Positions 25,371-36,929 of a DNA stretch of 64,000 nt are shown here, piece after piece. A program made the translations under genes and the position numbers. The notes beneath the pieces are model-generated. The model saw only the letters and a list, made by a program, of their open reading frames with translations. It was not told the origin of the DNA and made no database searches. Source of the stretch: Trichobilharzia regenti. Taxonomy: Eukaryota; Platyhelminthes; Trematoda; Strigeidida; Schistosomatidae. The DNA lies in contig OX235264.1 of assembly GCA_944472135.2 (NCBI GenBank), forward strand, positions 86,934,319 to 86,998,318, given 5' to 3'. Positions within the stretch are counted from its first letter, which is position 1. Each line of letters starts with the position of its first letter.

Positions 25371-25550
25371 GCTTCAATAGCGATGGTATTGTTTCTACGG
25401 AGTGGGCTTGATGGCTTCACATCCAACCCTCTTATTTTACCGAGTATACTGCCGACTGAACTAGGTTTAGAAGTAAGTCTGCCGGGAATTGAAGCCTGTC
25501 CTCCCGCGTCGTTGGAGAGCATTATACCAGTGAACCACTGACGCGCTGCT
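25371..25550 (-). repeat. tRNA-headed SINE, family A, copy 4
   Basis: The minus-strand head is GCGTCAGTGGTTCACTGGTA, then TAATGCTCTC, and a B-box-like GGCTTCAATTCCCGGC, close to a glycine tRNA in layout. The body 'gggttggatgtgaagccatc' is followed by 'aagcccactccgtagaaaca' and matches the other family A copies. Confidence 0.7.
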
Positions 25551-25791
25551 TAATACGATGTCCACTAAACTATATGACGTAAGCAATTAAGAATGATTGC
25601 TTAGTCTCCTTGAAACTTATATATGTGCTAGTGAAGATCTCATTATCTTCACCAGAACACTTGATGTAATCACCACCAGACCAATTATCTAACGGACACG
25701 TAAGCCTAGTAGTGAAATGTTGAAGATATCAAACAATTATTATATATTAGGGAGACATCCTAATTATTTTAAACTATTCTTGATATTAGAT

Positions 25792-25917
25792 GGTTGGCAT
25801 TCGTCAGCAAGGCGTATCTGCAACCTTGAAGGAACTCATGTCCCTTCTGAGATTCGGACCTGTGTCACTCGGTGCTGCAGTCTGAGACAGTACCACTGAG
25901 CTATTCGGGCTCAAGAT
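25792..25917 (-). repeat. tRNA-headed SINE-like repeat, family B, copy 1
   Basis: The minus strand begins GCCCGAATAGCTCAGTGGTA with a later GGTCCGAATCTCAG B-box, then ACATGAGTTCCTTCAAGGTT. A more diverged relative lies at 28,262-28,395. Confidence 0.6.
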
Positions 25918-26892
25918 TTACCTCCTGTAGGACTGACGGTATTGGATACTCTGATTGAACGCTAGTAACCAGTGTGATGTGTCTGCATCAGAAAAAGAAC
26001 TAGACACATCACACTAGTTACTAGTGTCCAATCAAAGTATTCCAAACTGTACTTAGATTAGGTGGGGAAATTTAGATGTCAACTGTCTTATCTATGTTTA
26101 GCAATCGAAAGTGTAAAAACTTAGAGAATTGAGATAGAATTTCGTAGCATCTTATGGGAAAAGTTGAATTTCCATCAGTCGTATGTTTCGTATCCAGTAA
26201 GTATACCGGTATGGAACTAAAAATGGACCTCATGATTCCTTTTCTTAATCATATTGGACAATGTTCAAGAAGGTAGTGACGAGTCATTCTACCTGTTTAA
26301 CCGTTTCCACAAGAGCAGTTAAACAATTTATAAGTGCACATTATTGTTATTATTATCACACTGTGTTACAACTGCACAGTTTAATCTTAGTTTCACAATT
26401 CACTTTAGAACCAAACACTCTTTTATCTAATCACTATGAGACAATAGTTATTTTTTTCTCTCTCCACCTCTACAAATATATACATTCTATTAACATATTC
26501 ACAATGATTGACTAACTGGATTATATAAACACTTACATGGATTAGTCTTTGTCGTTGTTGTTATTACTACAATCACATTGATTATTATCCACTAATTCGT
26601 TTAAATGAACTTTGATTCTGTTAACCACACTGATACAAAAAATGTCTATGCCTAGTAATTTGATTATATTGGTGGCCTGCTTGATTCACTGGGCTACCTG
26701 AACTTCCATCCACTATAATACATCAAAATGTTTCCATTTTTGATTGTTTTCATCATTCCACTGTGCCCCTGAGTCACGAAACGTACTAACACAGGTTTTT
26801 AGTTGACTTTCAAGCTACTGGTGTGCAATTTCTCAAAATAGACGAGGTAAAAATATCACTTTAGGTCGAACAGCATTGAATCACTTTGTACT

Positions 26893-26982
26893 TTCTCTTG
26901 CTTCGCGAGCTACACGGAGTGTGGCGACTTGAACTTCCGCACATTTGTGCAAAGTTCTATGTCGAAAACAGACAGACAGAAT
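26893..26982 (+). mobile_element. SR2-like LINE, extreme 3' end only
   Basis: About 90 bp on the plus strand match the 3' UTR of the other copies. They include TGTGGCGACTTGAACTTCCG, TGTGCAAAGTTCTATGTCG and the AAAACAGACAGACAG tail. It is a severely 5'-truncated insertion. Confidence 0.85.
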
Positions 26983-27194
26983 CACTCGATACACTGTTGA
27001 TTACTAACATATTTGAGGATCCTGGATAACGAATAAGGATTGTGCTATAAAATCCGCTAAGAAGTCTGTACAAGGTGTGGACATTTTATCCAGCAGAAAG
27101 CTGTGATAATAACTGTTATGAAAAGCCTGGTGAAAACCTGCTGAAAATATGTTTTTGCTTAAATTGTGTTATACGATTAATATGAGCTTAGAAC

Positions 27195-27310
27195 TTCAGC
27201 ACTGTGGTAGAATTTAATTTCATATTAGATAAGTTTATTCGATATAACACATAGTGATGATAACGCTTCGACCATTGCACAACCCATCAATTTCACATAA
27301 GACAGTCTCC
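27195..27310 (+). mobile_element. Penelope-like terminal-sequence fragment
   Basis: The segment contains GCACTGTGGTAG, a mutated ATATCACACAGTG block and GATGATAACGCTTCGACC. All are in the same order as in the 9.5-kb terminal sequence (GCACTGTGGTAG ... CACACAGTG ... GATGACGTTTCGAAC). It is short and diverged. Confidence 0.45.
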
Positions 27311-29071
27311 AACCACTTACAGTACTTAGAATTGTCGTATGCCATAATTAAACCTCTTTATCAGTTCAGGTAGTTAGAACTGAATCATCAGGAATAGAAT
27401 TTTCAGGTACCAGGTTAATGAGACACACTTACCGTGCGAGGAGTAATGATACTACTAGTTGTCCTGGCTGAATTAACTGGGAAGGGACTCGAGCTCAGGA
27501 TCTACTGTCTGAAAGTTGAGTACTTAAGCGCACGAGTCACATCTTCACAATCACGCCAAAGGAGATATGACAGTAAAGCAGATGTAAAACTACACTACTA
27601 CCACGGAGTCTACCTTGAGTGGAAAAAAAACTCGGGAAATTCACAGACATTTAAACATTATGACTTATTATATATGTCCAAACCAAGTTCACTTTTAACG
27701 GTTTGAAAAAATTTGGGCATTGGGTATATGATATTCATTATAATAGAGGTTTTTGTATTTCCCAATGAATGAAAAACCTCTATTATTATGACTTATTGTT
27801 TAGTAACAGTAAATCTTGTGTTTTATAAGCATTTAATGTTATCAATAAAAGAATTCTTTTACGGTTTATAACTGACAGGATTTCATAGTAAATAAAAGAA
27901 TATAAAAATTCCAGTTATAAAACTTTTTCTGTCTATTTGAAATATGCGCTGAGTGACCATTGTACTCCTCTACTGTTATGCAACTATGATACAGTTGGGA
28001 AATGAAAGCAGTACTATTAGATCCAATCAGCAACAAAGAAGATTTGAATACTAAAGTCTTGTCATTCTACAGTACTCATCAGTAGGGTATACACTGCCAG
28101 TCAAACAGGAACTCACATTACCTCGCTAGCTGACGTTTACGTCAAGCAACACCGTAAAAAAGGTCAGATCTCGCCTAATGCACGATCTCTAAATATTAAG
28201 GAATATCATACTTAGAAATGTTTTTTTAAATGCTTGGAGGCAATCAATAAGAAGCCTGAGAGTCATACAGTTGTCGTTCTTACTGACACACTCATCAGTA
28301 AGGCATTTTTACAACCTTTAAGGAAGTGGTGTCCAGCCAGAAATGTGAGCCCCTGTCAACTGGTGCAGCAGTAACAGAGGTAACCATTCGAACAACTAGT
28401 CACTTAGCAACACAATTGGCATTAAACGATGTATCCTTATTTATTTTTATATAACAGAATAAATGAGAATCAATCTGCAATATTTTGACTTTTCAACTGA
28501 AAGGTACATCGTCGAATGAAGATCTCACTCGGATAGGTAATACACGTCGTGATAAAACATAAAAAATCAACGACAAAAAATTAACAAACACATTTCACTA
28601 AATTGATACATAAACCACTAGTGAAATACTAAAATTTAACATATTCTGTGATGAGTTCAAGATTATTTATTTATAAAAGTTAAACAATTTTATTACTTAT
28701 TTGTTGTTTGGTTTTTCTACTTTTAAAATCTTGATAAAAACTTTTATCACATGGAAATATCGACCAGAAAAATGTTTTTAAAAATAATAAACAATTACTG
28801 CATGGTTATTCTCTGCTGAATGGAAACAACCCACTTCAGTAAGAAAGGCTTTTAAAAGAATGGCATTGCGCGATTACAACAAAGAATGTGCTACATGACG
28901 TAGTAGAAAAAATGTATGAAGATTGGGAAATCAAAGAAGTAATTCTTTGTCTAAGAAGTTGATTTGGTTATTTTTGTAACTGGTACAAGTGGATGAACGA
29001 CTTTCTCAACTTCAACCAACTTTTATAGCACTTCTGACACCGATATCATATTCGATTATGTATTAAACTGA
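27311..29071. other. Non-coding stretch with one old SINE-like fragment
   Basis: A diverged relative of the family B SINE is at about 28,262-28,395 (minus). The remaining sequence shows no coding signature. The 90-residue plus-strand frame at 27,434-27,706 has no recognisable motif. Confidence 0.45.
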
Positions 29072-29735
29072 CTGACCGACTGGTTTCAACGTAGGACTTT
29101 GCACAGATGTGCAGCAGTTCGAGTCGCCACATACACAAAGCAGGAGAACAGAGTAAAGAGAGATTCAAACGAAAGATAATAAACAGAAGTGTGAGGGGAA
29201 AAGAATAGTTGATAGATCTTTATTGCATATCATAAATCACAAATACTGAATGCATTTGCACCAACCATCGACAACGATTTTGAGCCATATTACCAATCGT
29301 CTCCAACCTTCATTGGTTCTTACCATCCCGAGGACCCCAACCACTACGCGACTTGAACTAACTGTTATGGATTTCATTGACTGTTTCCTTGTTTTGGTTT
29401 AACCACCACTACCTCTTTACCAACCTGATCATATGTCAGCTCACATTACCTGTCGAGGAAGGCGATGGTTAGGGGATACATACGTAACACATGTCGTAAC
29501 CATCTCAATCAGTGTAACTTGACAACCTCATAGATTGATTTCCTTCCCTTAATCTTGCTATTGCTCACCTTATTAAACCACTTAACAAGAGAGACAGAAC
29601 TCAGACCCCTATGATCAAAGTCAGTTAGATAGCCTTTCTGTGTCCTCCACTATCAATGGCCATGTCTCACAGCCATAAAGTAGGACAGAACGAACTGCTG
29701 AGCAGTGCTCACGTATGTATGCACTGAAAGGCACG
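29072..29735 (-). mobile_element. 5'-truncated SR2-like LINE
   Basis: The 3' UTR and C-terminal region lie on the minus strand. The block 29,225-29,520 is nearly the same as 15,505-15,835, including the CTCCAACCTTCATTGGTTCT segment. That puts these two copies in one subfamily distinct from the copies at 1.2, 33.4 and 63.3 kb. Frames are broken. Confidence 0.8.
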
Positions 29736-29915
29736 AACATTGCACATAAGTTTTCTACTATAAGACTATGGAATTTAACTGCAGAAGCTTAGTAAAAGGA
29801 TACTGAAAGAGAATATAATTCAACCAAAGAATCTGGAAAGCTTGATAACTTAAGGTAAATAAAATGTTCCAAGCAACTGTCTGTCATAACTGAAAAACGA
29901 CGTCATCCTATAGAA

Positions 29916-29917
<2 letters not shown>

Positions 29918-29973
<56 letters not shown>
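29918..29973. repeat. (AT)n microsatellite, about 55 bp
   Basis: Uninterrupted AT dinucleotide run, the longest in the window. Confidence 0.95.
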
Positions 29974-29976
<3 letters not shown>

Positions 29977-31696
29977 CTATGAGACTGTTGACTTTCCATC
30001 TAAAGTAAAGTATTAGAAACTTTATCGAACAGGCTTCAAAATCTATCAGGATGGTACAAATGTGTTCAGTTCAGAACACCTCGAAAATCACGGAAAAGTT
30101 AACAAACTTAACCTACTTCCCTTCTTTTCATATAAATTAAGTCTATTTCCAAGTGTCATTTTACTGCTGGTTACTTTCTTTTTCTGTAGTACTGTAGAGT
30201 ATGTCAATTTCAATTATTGTATTTTCTGTTTAAGACTTGATTGCATCACATTCGTTTTTCCCCAAAACGACTAGAACGAACACATTTGTCTCTTCTGATG
30301 ACACAACTCATTGGCCAAAATAATAACAACTTAGAGCTAGAGGGTTTCGTGATTCGATTTTGATCTAGACAACTGAACAGTAGCATAAACCCTAATAGAC
30401 TACATAGAGAACATAGATCAGTACATGAAAACTCTTTCCCGGGAAATGAGTCGCATTATTATTACTGTTATTATTGTTATATTGTGTGAAATAAACCACC
30501 CGAATTATATCAGATCATACATTATTTAAACATCTGCTGGACTATATACGTTCAAACTAAGTAATTTTACATACGACGATGCAAAGCGTTTTGAAATTAC
30601 AGAGATTGCAGCTCAGATAAAGTCACTTTATCAATAAACTGATAGAATTCTACTGTAATAGAGCAGTGTTGAGTAAAAACCCGGATTTCTCCAAAAATCA
30701 AGACTTGATTGTTAAATAGCACTAAAGTTTCATGTATGCATGCTGTTTTCCAAGTTACCATAATTATCAGACAGATTCCTATCACTGGTGACTATATTCT
30801 GCCAAAAAAATATATCATTGAAACTGTCTGAGATAACGTTAGCTTGGCAGACTAGAGTTGTTACAACGGAACGATGAAATGAGTTGATGCGTCTCCTAAC
30901 ACATAACTGATTTGTTAAAAGTTAATTACATAGACCAATGAATAACAGTTCTCCTAACGCGATGGTGACTGAAGTTAAGTAGAAAGCTCGAGTTCTACAA
31001 AAATTCAGTTAGAAACACCACTGATTCTAGTTTTAAGTTAAAATAATCTGATTCTCCCATAACTCTCTCCCATGAGAAAAAAGACTGAGGAAACGAATAG
31101 TGAACACTTAACAAAGAACTTTCCAACATTGTAGTAAAGCTAGTACTGTAGCTCTGTTAACAGAAGAGAAAAAAACATCCCTAGGCTTCCCAATATGCAT
31201 TTGATGGGTGAGACAAAAGCCCAATAATCAATCAAAATATAGGCACAGGAAGCAAAAAGAGGGGAGTTTCCCATTTTATTTAGGGCACATAAAAGATTAT
31301 CTTTGACTGTGAAATAATGTTTAAAATAGTGGTCAAATGTATGTAGTGCCAAGCGCTTATATCTACTCACACACTTAACGCCAAACTGATTTCCCCTTTT
31401 CAACCATTGCATAATAGTATTCCGAGCTGTCAGACGATGTACTCTTCAATTTTTAATAAGGTTAAATAAAATTAAGTTCAAGCATGATGAGCGTTAGTGT
31501 TTTTCTATACATTGATTCCTGACAACTACAGTATTATGTAACCCAGCTTAAAAGTTACATTTTGTCAGGCTTAAGAACAGAAAAATACATTGGTAATCGT
31601 TTGTGACAAATTTATATCCATAATTGGATACTAACCAGATTATAAAGTGATGTAAATAGCTCGGCAGCAATGTCTTTGAGTTAAATTCTTTGAGGA
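29974..31696. other. Non-coding stretch, nothing recognised
   Basis: No repeat relative or coding signature was found. The minus frame at 31,140-31,412 is open for 90 residues but shows no motif and no splice or start context. Confidence 0.45.
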
Positions 31697-31910
31697 GTCA
31701 TGAATTGGCAGAAGTTAGAATTCATGGGCCATTGGATCGGGCACCAGTGGCTTAACGGTCTACGAGCTCGCCATGTAACCAGAGGGCCCTGCGTTCGAAC
31801 CCCGGTAGGTGCGCACTGATGAAGAATCCCAAACTAGGGTGACGAAACAGCTGTCGAGTACTTACAGGTTTTCTAATGGTTCTCTAACTAATGTGAGCTC
31901 ATGATGAAAA
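31697..31910 (+). repeat. tRNA-headed SINE, family T, copy 2
   Basis: Plus-strand counterpart of the 24.1-kb copy. It has CACCAGTGGCTTAACGGTCT, GCGTTCGAACCCCGGTAGG, AAACTAGGGTGACGAAACAG and TTCTCTAACTAATG. A Penelope-like fragment begins about 200 bp downstream. Confidence 0.8.
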
Positions 31911-32109
31911 CCTGTAACCAATCAATCAAATCCATACAAACCAACACTTGAAAGGTAACTTTCTTCCTCATACAATTTTACTTGTTTGAAATCAGTTCCT
32001 GTTATAACAGGTTTCTCATGTTCCAGGTTATGAACCATGCTGACTGTGTGAGCACTGATGATGCCTCAAGTTGCCAAAGCTAAAACGGGGGATACCCAAT
32101 AAGGTTCAT

Positions 32110-32680
32110 CGACAAAAATATCAAACCAATAATTCGGAGAAACGAAACTTTAATTGCCCCTAAAACGAAACTCTACATGAACTTGGATTTCCAGGGAGAT
32201 TTAGCAAGCGATATTCTTAAGAGAAGGATCACGTCATCTCTGAGAAGAACATTCTTTGCAGCAACGTTAAGAATAGTGTTCTACAGTCGCCCACTGATCT
32301 GCAGAAGCCTCAAAGATAAGATCTCACATCTGACCACTTCTGTGTGCATATATCAGTTCACCTGCTGCTGTGGAGCCAGGTACATCGGTCGTTCGACGCG
32401 CACTTTGTCCAAGAGGTCTCAAGAACACTATCCAGCACGGTTGTAAAAAGGCAATAGTGGTACAATAAGAAGTGCGATAACTGAACACCCGGTTAACACC
32501 AATCATTCCATTTCAACAAACGCCTCCTTCAAAGTAATTTACAGAGTCAAGAATGACCTATCAAAGGCAATACGATTTCGTCTCCTTTGTATCGCTGAAA
32601 CTCTGACCATTCACATAGAAAAACTGGAACTGTGCATACAAAAGAAGATTACTCATCCACTTTTACTCTCATGTTGACAA
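32110..32680 (+). mobile_element. Penelope-like element: end of RT and almost complete GIY-YIG domain
   Basis: The plus-strand frame from about 32,135 reads NLDFQGDLASDILKRRITSS, then a LKDKISHLTTS block. CIYQFTCCCGARYIGRSTRT, LSKRSQEH and one in-frame stop (after ARL) follow, and the frame continues with SAITEHPVNTNHS and VIYRVKNDLSKAIRFRLL to about 32,676. This order (RT thumb, CX-rich linker, GIY-YIG) is diagnostic of Penelope-like retroelements, whose nuclease nicks target DNA to prime reverse transcription. The 'CIYQF ... RYIG' pair and the following Arg are retained. Apart from the single stop the domain is intact, so it is younger than the 10-11 kb fragments. Confidence 0.82.
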
Positions 32681-33408
32681 CTTTTTTTATTTGATTTGAG
32701 TTTTTTTGATTTTGATGACTTAATTTTGTTTCTTTGTCTGTTCTTTAACTGCTTATAATTCTTGTATTCATTCAGAACTCTTACGTAATTTCGTATTATC
32801 TACTTCGTTTCTATGTGCATCCTGAGTAAAACTCACTCATCAAACTATTCATATTATTACATAACTTATCTTAACAACTGTTTGTGACAACTCATCACCT
32901 TTGTTACTACCCTAATTTCATTAACACGTAATTTTCTTGACTGATTTTGTAATACGTAACTCCAATTACTAATCTTCAACTGTTTAGTTAAAATAACCAT
33001 GACCAATTGTAATTTTGTTTGACAAACTTAATGTACACATACATACAAAATAACACACATACTTGCGATTGCACAGCTAAGAAAATGAATTCGCTGACCT
33101 ATGTATTTTTTCATTAAAACAGGTGACGCGGTGTTCAGAGCTGGGACCCAGTGACTGAAAGTGGAGTGTTTAAGCTAATGACACATCTTTACACAACATC
33201 ACAAGACATCCTATTGATAAATGGTAAAAAGCAAAGGAACCTAGTCGACTGATTGCAAACAAAAAAATCCAACTAACCACTTTACGTATAATCAAGATTT
33301 ATTAACTGGAATTTAATAGGCATTTATGTAACTATTTAAAACTAGGAAGTATTGGACAGTTGATTTTATCCCAAATTGGAACTAATCAAAAATTATCACC
33401 AAGAGATC
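32681..33408. other. AT-rich stretch, possibly the Penelope-like 3' untranslated part
   Basis: T-rich tracts follow directly after the GIY-YIG frame. No other feature is recognised. Confidence 0.35.
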
Positions 33409-33421
33409 ATAGAATACTTTC

Positions 33422-33862
33422 TGTCTGTCTGTTTTCGACATAGAACTTTGCACATATGTGCACCACTTCAAGTCGCCACACTCCATGTAGCACGCGAAGC
33501 AAGAAAAGAAAGTACAAGAAAAGCATAATAGAAACAGTGAGCAGAGGTGTGAGACAAAGGAGGAGTAATAACGAAGAAGAAAACAGTTTCATTGGAGATC
33601 ATAAGTCACAGGGAGTGGATGCATCTGCGCCACTGAGAACGGTTTTGAGCCATGTCACCAATTGTTTCCAACCATAGGTTTTTACCGTCCCGAGGACCCC
33701 AGCCTGGAAGTCTACACCTTTCTACGTGGCTTAGACCAACTGTTGTGGATTTCATTGACTGGTTCGGCCAAGTTTTTGTTTGACCGCCGCTAGCTTTTTT
33801 CCAGCCTGACCCTATATCCGCTAACATTGCTCGTCGAGGGAGGCGATGGCTTGGCATACGTA
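33422..33862 (-). mobile_element. Short SR2-like LINE insertion with 13-bp target-site duplication
   Basis: This is a 441-bp 5'-truncated copy in minus orientation, ending in the CTGT tail at 33,421-33,433. The 13-mer ATAGAATACTTTC occurs directly before it (33,409-33,421) and directly after it (33,863-33,875), giving a clean target-site duplication. The sequence is close to the 63.3-kb copy, so the insertion is comparatively recent. Confidence 0.9.
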
Positions 33863-34140
33863 ATAGAATACTTTCAGATTTTGTGAAAGCATATTGCCAT
33901 CCAGCCATTGAGTGGTAAGTACGATAAAGAAAAACCTCTAACCAGGAGGAATCGACTACCCAATACTCCCTACTTTCCAATGAGTCTCCAAATGATTACG
34001 GTTTGTAATGAAACCAACCAAAGAAGTAATAGTCTGAAGTTTAAGCTGGAGTTCAGTTTAATAAACGCTAACTTATAAGTTACAAAAACACCAACAAAAA
34101 ACCCAATTAAATAAGAAATATGAAAAAACAGAAAACTAAC

Positions 34141-34362
34141 CGACTCTCTCAAACTAGGAGGCAGTGATGGGAAAGATGATGAATGCGCACCGGCTGTACG
34201 TTCACCCGTACAATTTGAAATTTTCTCCTTAGCACGTCCATTTTGTTGACCAGATACATAACGTTTCCCACTACTGTTAGGAGCATTGTTATGTTTGTGA
34301 CTACTCTTATGGTTCTGTATATTTTCTACACGTTCTGATTCACCGTAAATGCCATTTGAGAA
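34141..34362 (-). CDS. Internal exon of the unrecognised Asn-rich host gene (exon 3 of the model)
   Basis: The 222-bp minus-strand exon has a good acceptor (pyrimidine tract ending CCCATAG) above 34,362 and a GTTAGT donor below 34,141. It encodes 74 residues: FSNGIYGESERVENIQNHKS, then a His/Asn/Ser-rich segment, RYVSGQQNGRAKEKISNC and SSSFPSLPPSLRES. Both boundaries are phase 0, matching the exons at 35.9 kb and 13.0 kb. No domain is recognised; basic and polar residues dominate. Confidence 0.7.
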
Positions 34363-34710
34363 CTATGGGTAAAAATAAAATTGTTATGTTCTAACAACAC
34401 ACTAATATTGTTACTTAGTACAATGATAAAATCAGTAATAACAGCATTACAGCACATCGATTCAGCTACCTAATTTCTAAGCAAGGTGAAGTTGTATTTT
34501 AAACCTAAATAGTACTTGACAATGTAGGCAACTTTTATGTGACACATGCGACCTATTATTTGTCAAAATATTGCACTCTCTATTATTCCCAATATTTGTT
34601 GAAAAACAAAAAAACTATAAAAGGTTCTTTTGGATTCTACTTTCGAGTTACAAACACCATATTTTTAATTTTTAATAAAAAAGTGAACTTAGTATATTCA
34701 AGCCCTGTGA

Positions 34711-35275
34711 TTATTATTATTGTTTCCTTTAGTTCCTAGAGGAACTTAGGGGCTTCAGCCGCACGTCTCCATTGAGTTCGGCTCTCCGCCAACGTTTTCA
34801 GCTGGCTCTACGTCTGCCCGAATCCTTTCATCTCTTCTTCGCATGACTTCCTCCATATCACCCTCGGACCACTAACTCACCGCTTCCCATTCGGGTTCCA
34901 CTCGAGCAATGGCCTGCCGCGCGATGTCATTTGATAGTTTTTTAAGAGTATGGCCAATGCGCCTCCATTTCTTCCTGCATATTTGTTGCACAATTGGTTT
35001 CTGCTGGGTTGGTTCGCTCCCACAGATCCCTGTTGCAGATCTTTTCTGGCCAGCCATCTGAGTACTGAGCCAAGACAGTTGTTAATGAAGGTCGGTAGCT
35101 TGTTTGAAGTGCCCTTTATGACGCACCGAGTTTCTGATCCGTAGCATTGACTTCACATTGGAGTTAATAATCCGGATCTGATTTTTTATGCTGAGTACTG
35201 TTGATCTCTACACAGACTTGAGAGTGATGAAAGCTTGCCTTGCTATCACAATCCTCGCTTGTGATTAAACAGTCT
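34711..35275 (-). mobile_element. LINE of the second RTE-like family, old copy
   Basis: The minus strand has QKPIVQQICRKKWRRIGHTL, KKLSNDIARQAI and upstream decayed thumb sequence. The 3' end has an ATTATTATT-type tail at 34,709-34,722. Compared with the 21.0-kb copy it has lost most of the C-terminal frame. Confidence 0.78.
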
Positions 35276-35871
35276 TAAATATTCTTCCTATGCGTTTATT
35301 TCGCCCAGTGTTAGTTTTAATTGGTTCAAAAATGACAAGTGGTGTATCATAGTACACTTTAACGTGAAGCATTCAATCACTCAAAAATCTAGAAAAAATT
35401 CAGACATGAAATAAGAGAATAGATGACTGGTTGTTCAGTAAAGCGGAAGAAAGTTAACTTGTACAATATCAACGCGGTATAAAATTCAAATATGAACCCT
35501 ATTTAATTGTGTTTTCTTTTGTTTTGTTTTTAATTTATTTAGGCTGACTGATCTAGGTACTCCACTTCCAATCATTATTTCAAACCATATACCATCTACA
35601 AAATATTGGATGATAACATAATGTCATGCAAAGTGTGAACTATGGCCTAGCACACAAATCTGTACATGAGAACCGATGGCACTAGCCAAATGTTCAAATC
35701 AACATTTAAAATTTCCCTGCCTAAATCAACTGAGTCATAATTCATGAGTCAATTGCGAAAATGGAAACAAGTATAATGTCAACAAGAAAATAATTCTACT
35801 TGAATGCTTTCCGCATATTTTAGCTAGCAATTAATATTAATTTAATGAAGAAACACACTATTTAAACTTAC

Positions 35872-36012
35872 ATAACATTTTGTATCGTTATTCCGTGAGG
35901 TATTCTGACTCCAATAATGAGTATTTACATTATTTTTTGAAGGGAAAACCACATGAGATTCACCTAATATTTCAACAGAATCGGTTGTATCTGTTTCTAT
36001 TTCTCGTTTCCG
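35872..36012 (-). CDS. Probable exon of the unrecognised Asn-rich host gene (exon 2 of the model)
   Basis: The minus-strand frame, open from about 36,012, encodes RKREIETDTTDSVEILGESH, then VVFPSKNNVNTHYWSQNTSR and NNDTKCY. It ends at a strong GTAAGT donor (intron starts at 35,871) in phase 0, which fits the 34.1-kb exon. The upstream limit is uncertain. The AG before 36,012 gives the matching phase 0, but its pyrimidine tract lies about 40 bp away; other AGs within 30 bp would shift the phase. The composition (Asn/Ser/Thr-rich, no stops) resembles the neighbouring exons. Confidence 0.55.
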
Positions 36013-36107
36013 CTTTTATTATTGTTATCATTGCCATGAAGACGAATAGATGGAAAAAGAAAAAAAAGACGACAAAGTAAAAATGCCGCACTATAAATGA
36101 CACTTAC

Positions 36108-36119
36108 CTCAAAACTAAA
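36108..36119 (-). CDS. Candidate 12-bp micro-exon of the same gene
   Basis: On the minus strand, a textbook acceptor (TTTGTATTTTTATAG) is followed by 12 bases encoding FSFE and then a GTAAGTG donor. It lies between the first exon and the 35.9-kb exon and would keep the frame (12 bp, phase 0). Schistosomes are known for micro-exon genes. There is no transcript evidence here. Confidence 0.35.
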
Positions 36120-36929
36120 CTATAAAAATACAAACAGAATTAAATGGAATTTAGAATAGCGTTCTACCTCTCCCAGAGATAATATTTCAGATAAAATGGC
36201 TGAGTGTTTATGTGTCATCATACAGCTTCAAACAACAGTCAATTACTTCGCATAATAGCATAAACATAATTTTATTTCACCATCGCATGGATACATAACA
36301 GTGGATGTGGCAGTCTGAACATACAACACTAAGGACTGGCCTACTGCCTTTACCCTAACCTTTACAATGAACCATTTGCTGCTAAACGGGTAAAATCTAC
36401 GACAGTGATAATACAGACGAAATAAAACCTAAATTATCAAGAAATTTGAGCTGACTTCAGCTTCCAAATGTTACTAAAATAAGATAATCAACAATCTGGC
36501 ACCTTTTATATTCGAGCCGCACAATTCTCTGTTTAGAAACAGTTAATACAAGCAATCCATCAACTGTGTACATGAAAACATACTAAACTGTGAGTGTTCA
36601 CACTTACGATAAGGGAACTGATGGCAATATTGCGACGGTGTCTGTGTCGACATTATATACATATATATTCTGTTCTTTATAAACCTCAAATAAATCAATT
36701 CGAGCTCAGGTACACTGTTTTCAAAATGAAATTTCTGGTGTACCAAGAATAGTGGAGTATTTTATTATTCTGGGAGCGTGAGCAATGGATTAACAACGAG
36801 TAGGTTGGGTTCTACTCAGGTTGTGAATTCATTGATCACGTGTTCATATACCGTCAGTTTTCAGAACTACGCCACATATACTGAAAGTCAATAATTGTTG
36901 TATTTCTTGATACTAGTACTGTCTTCTAT

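Noticed and set aside
36598..36660. Minus-strand ATG with MSTQTPSQYCHQFPY ending at GTAAGTG, a possible alternative first exon
   Set aside because: Good donor, but phase 1 exit does not fit the adjacent exons and nothing else supports it.
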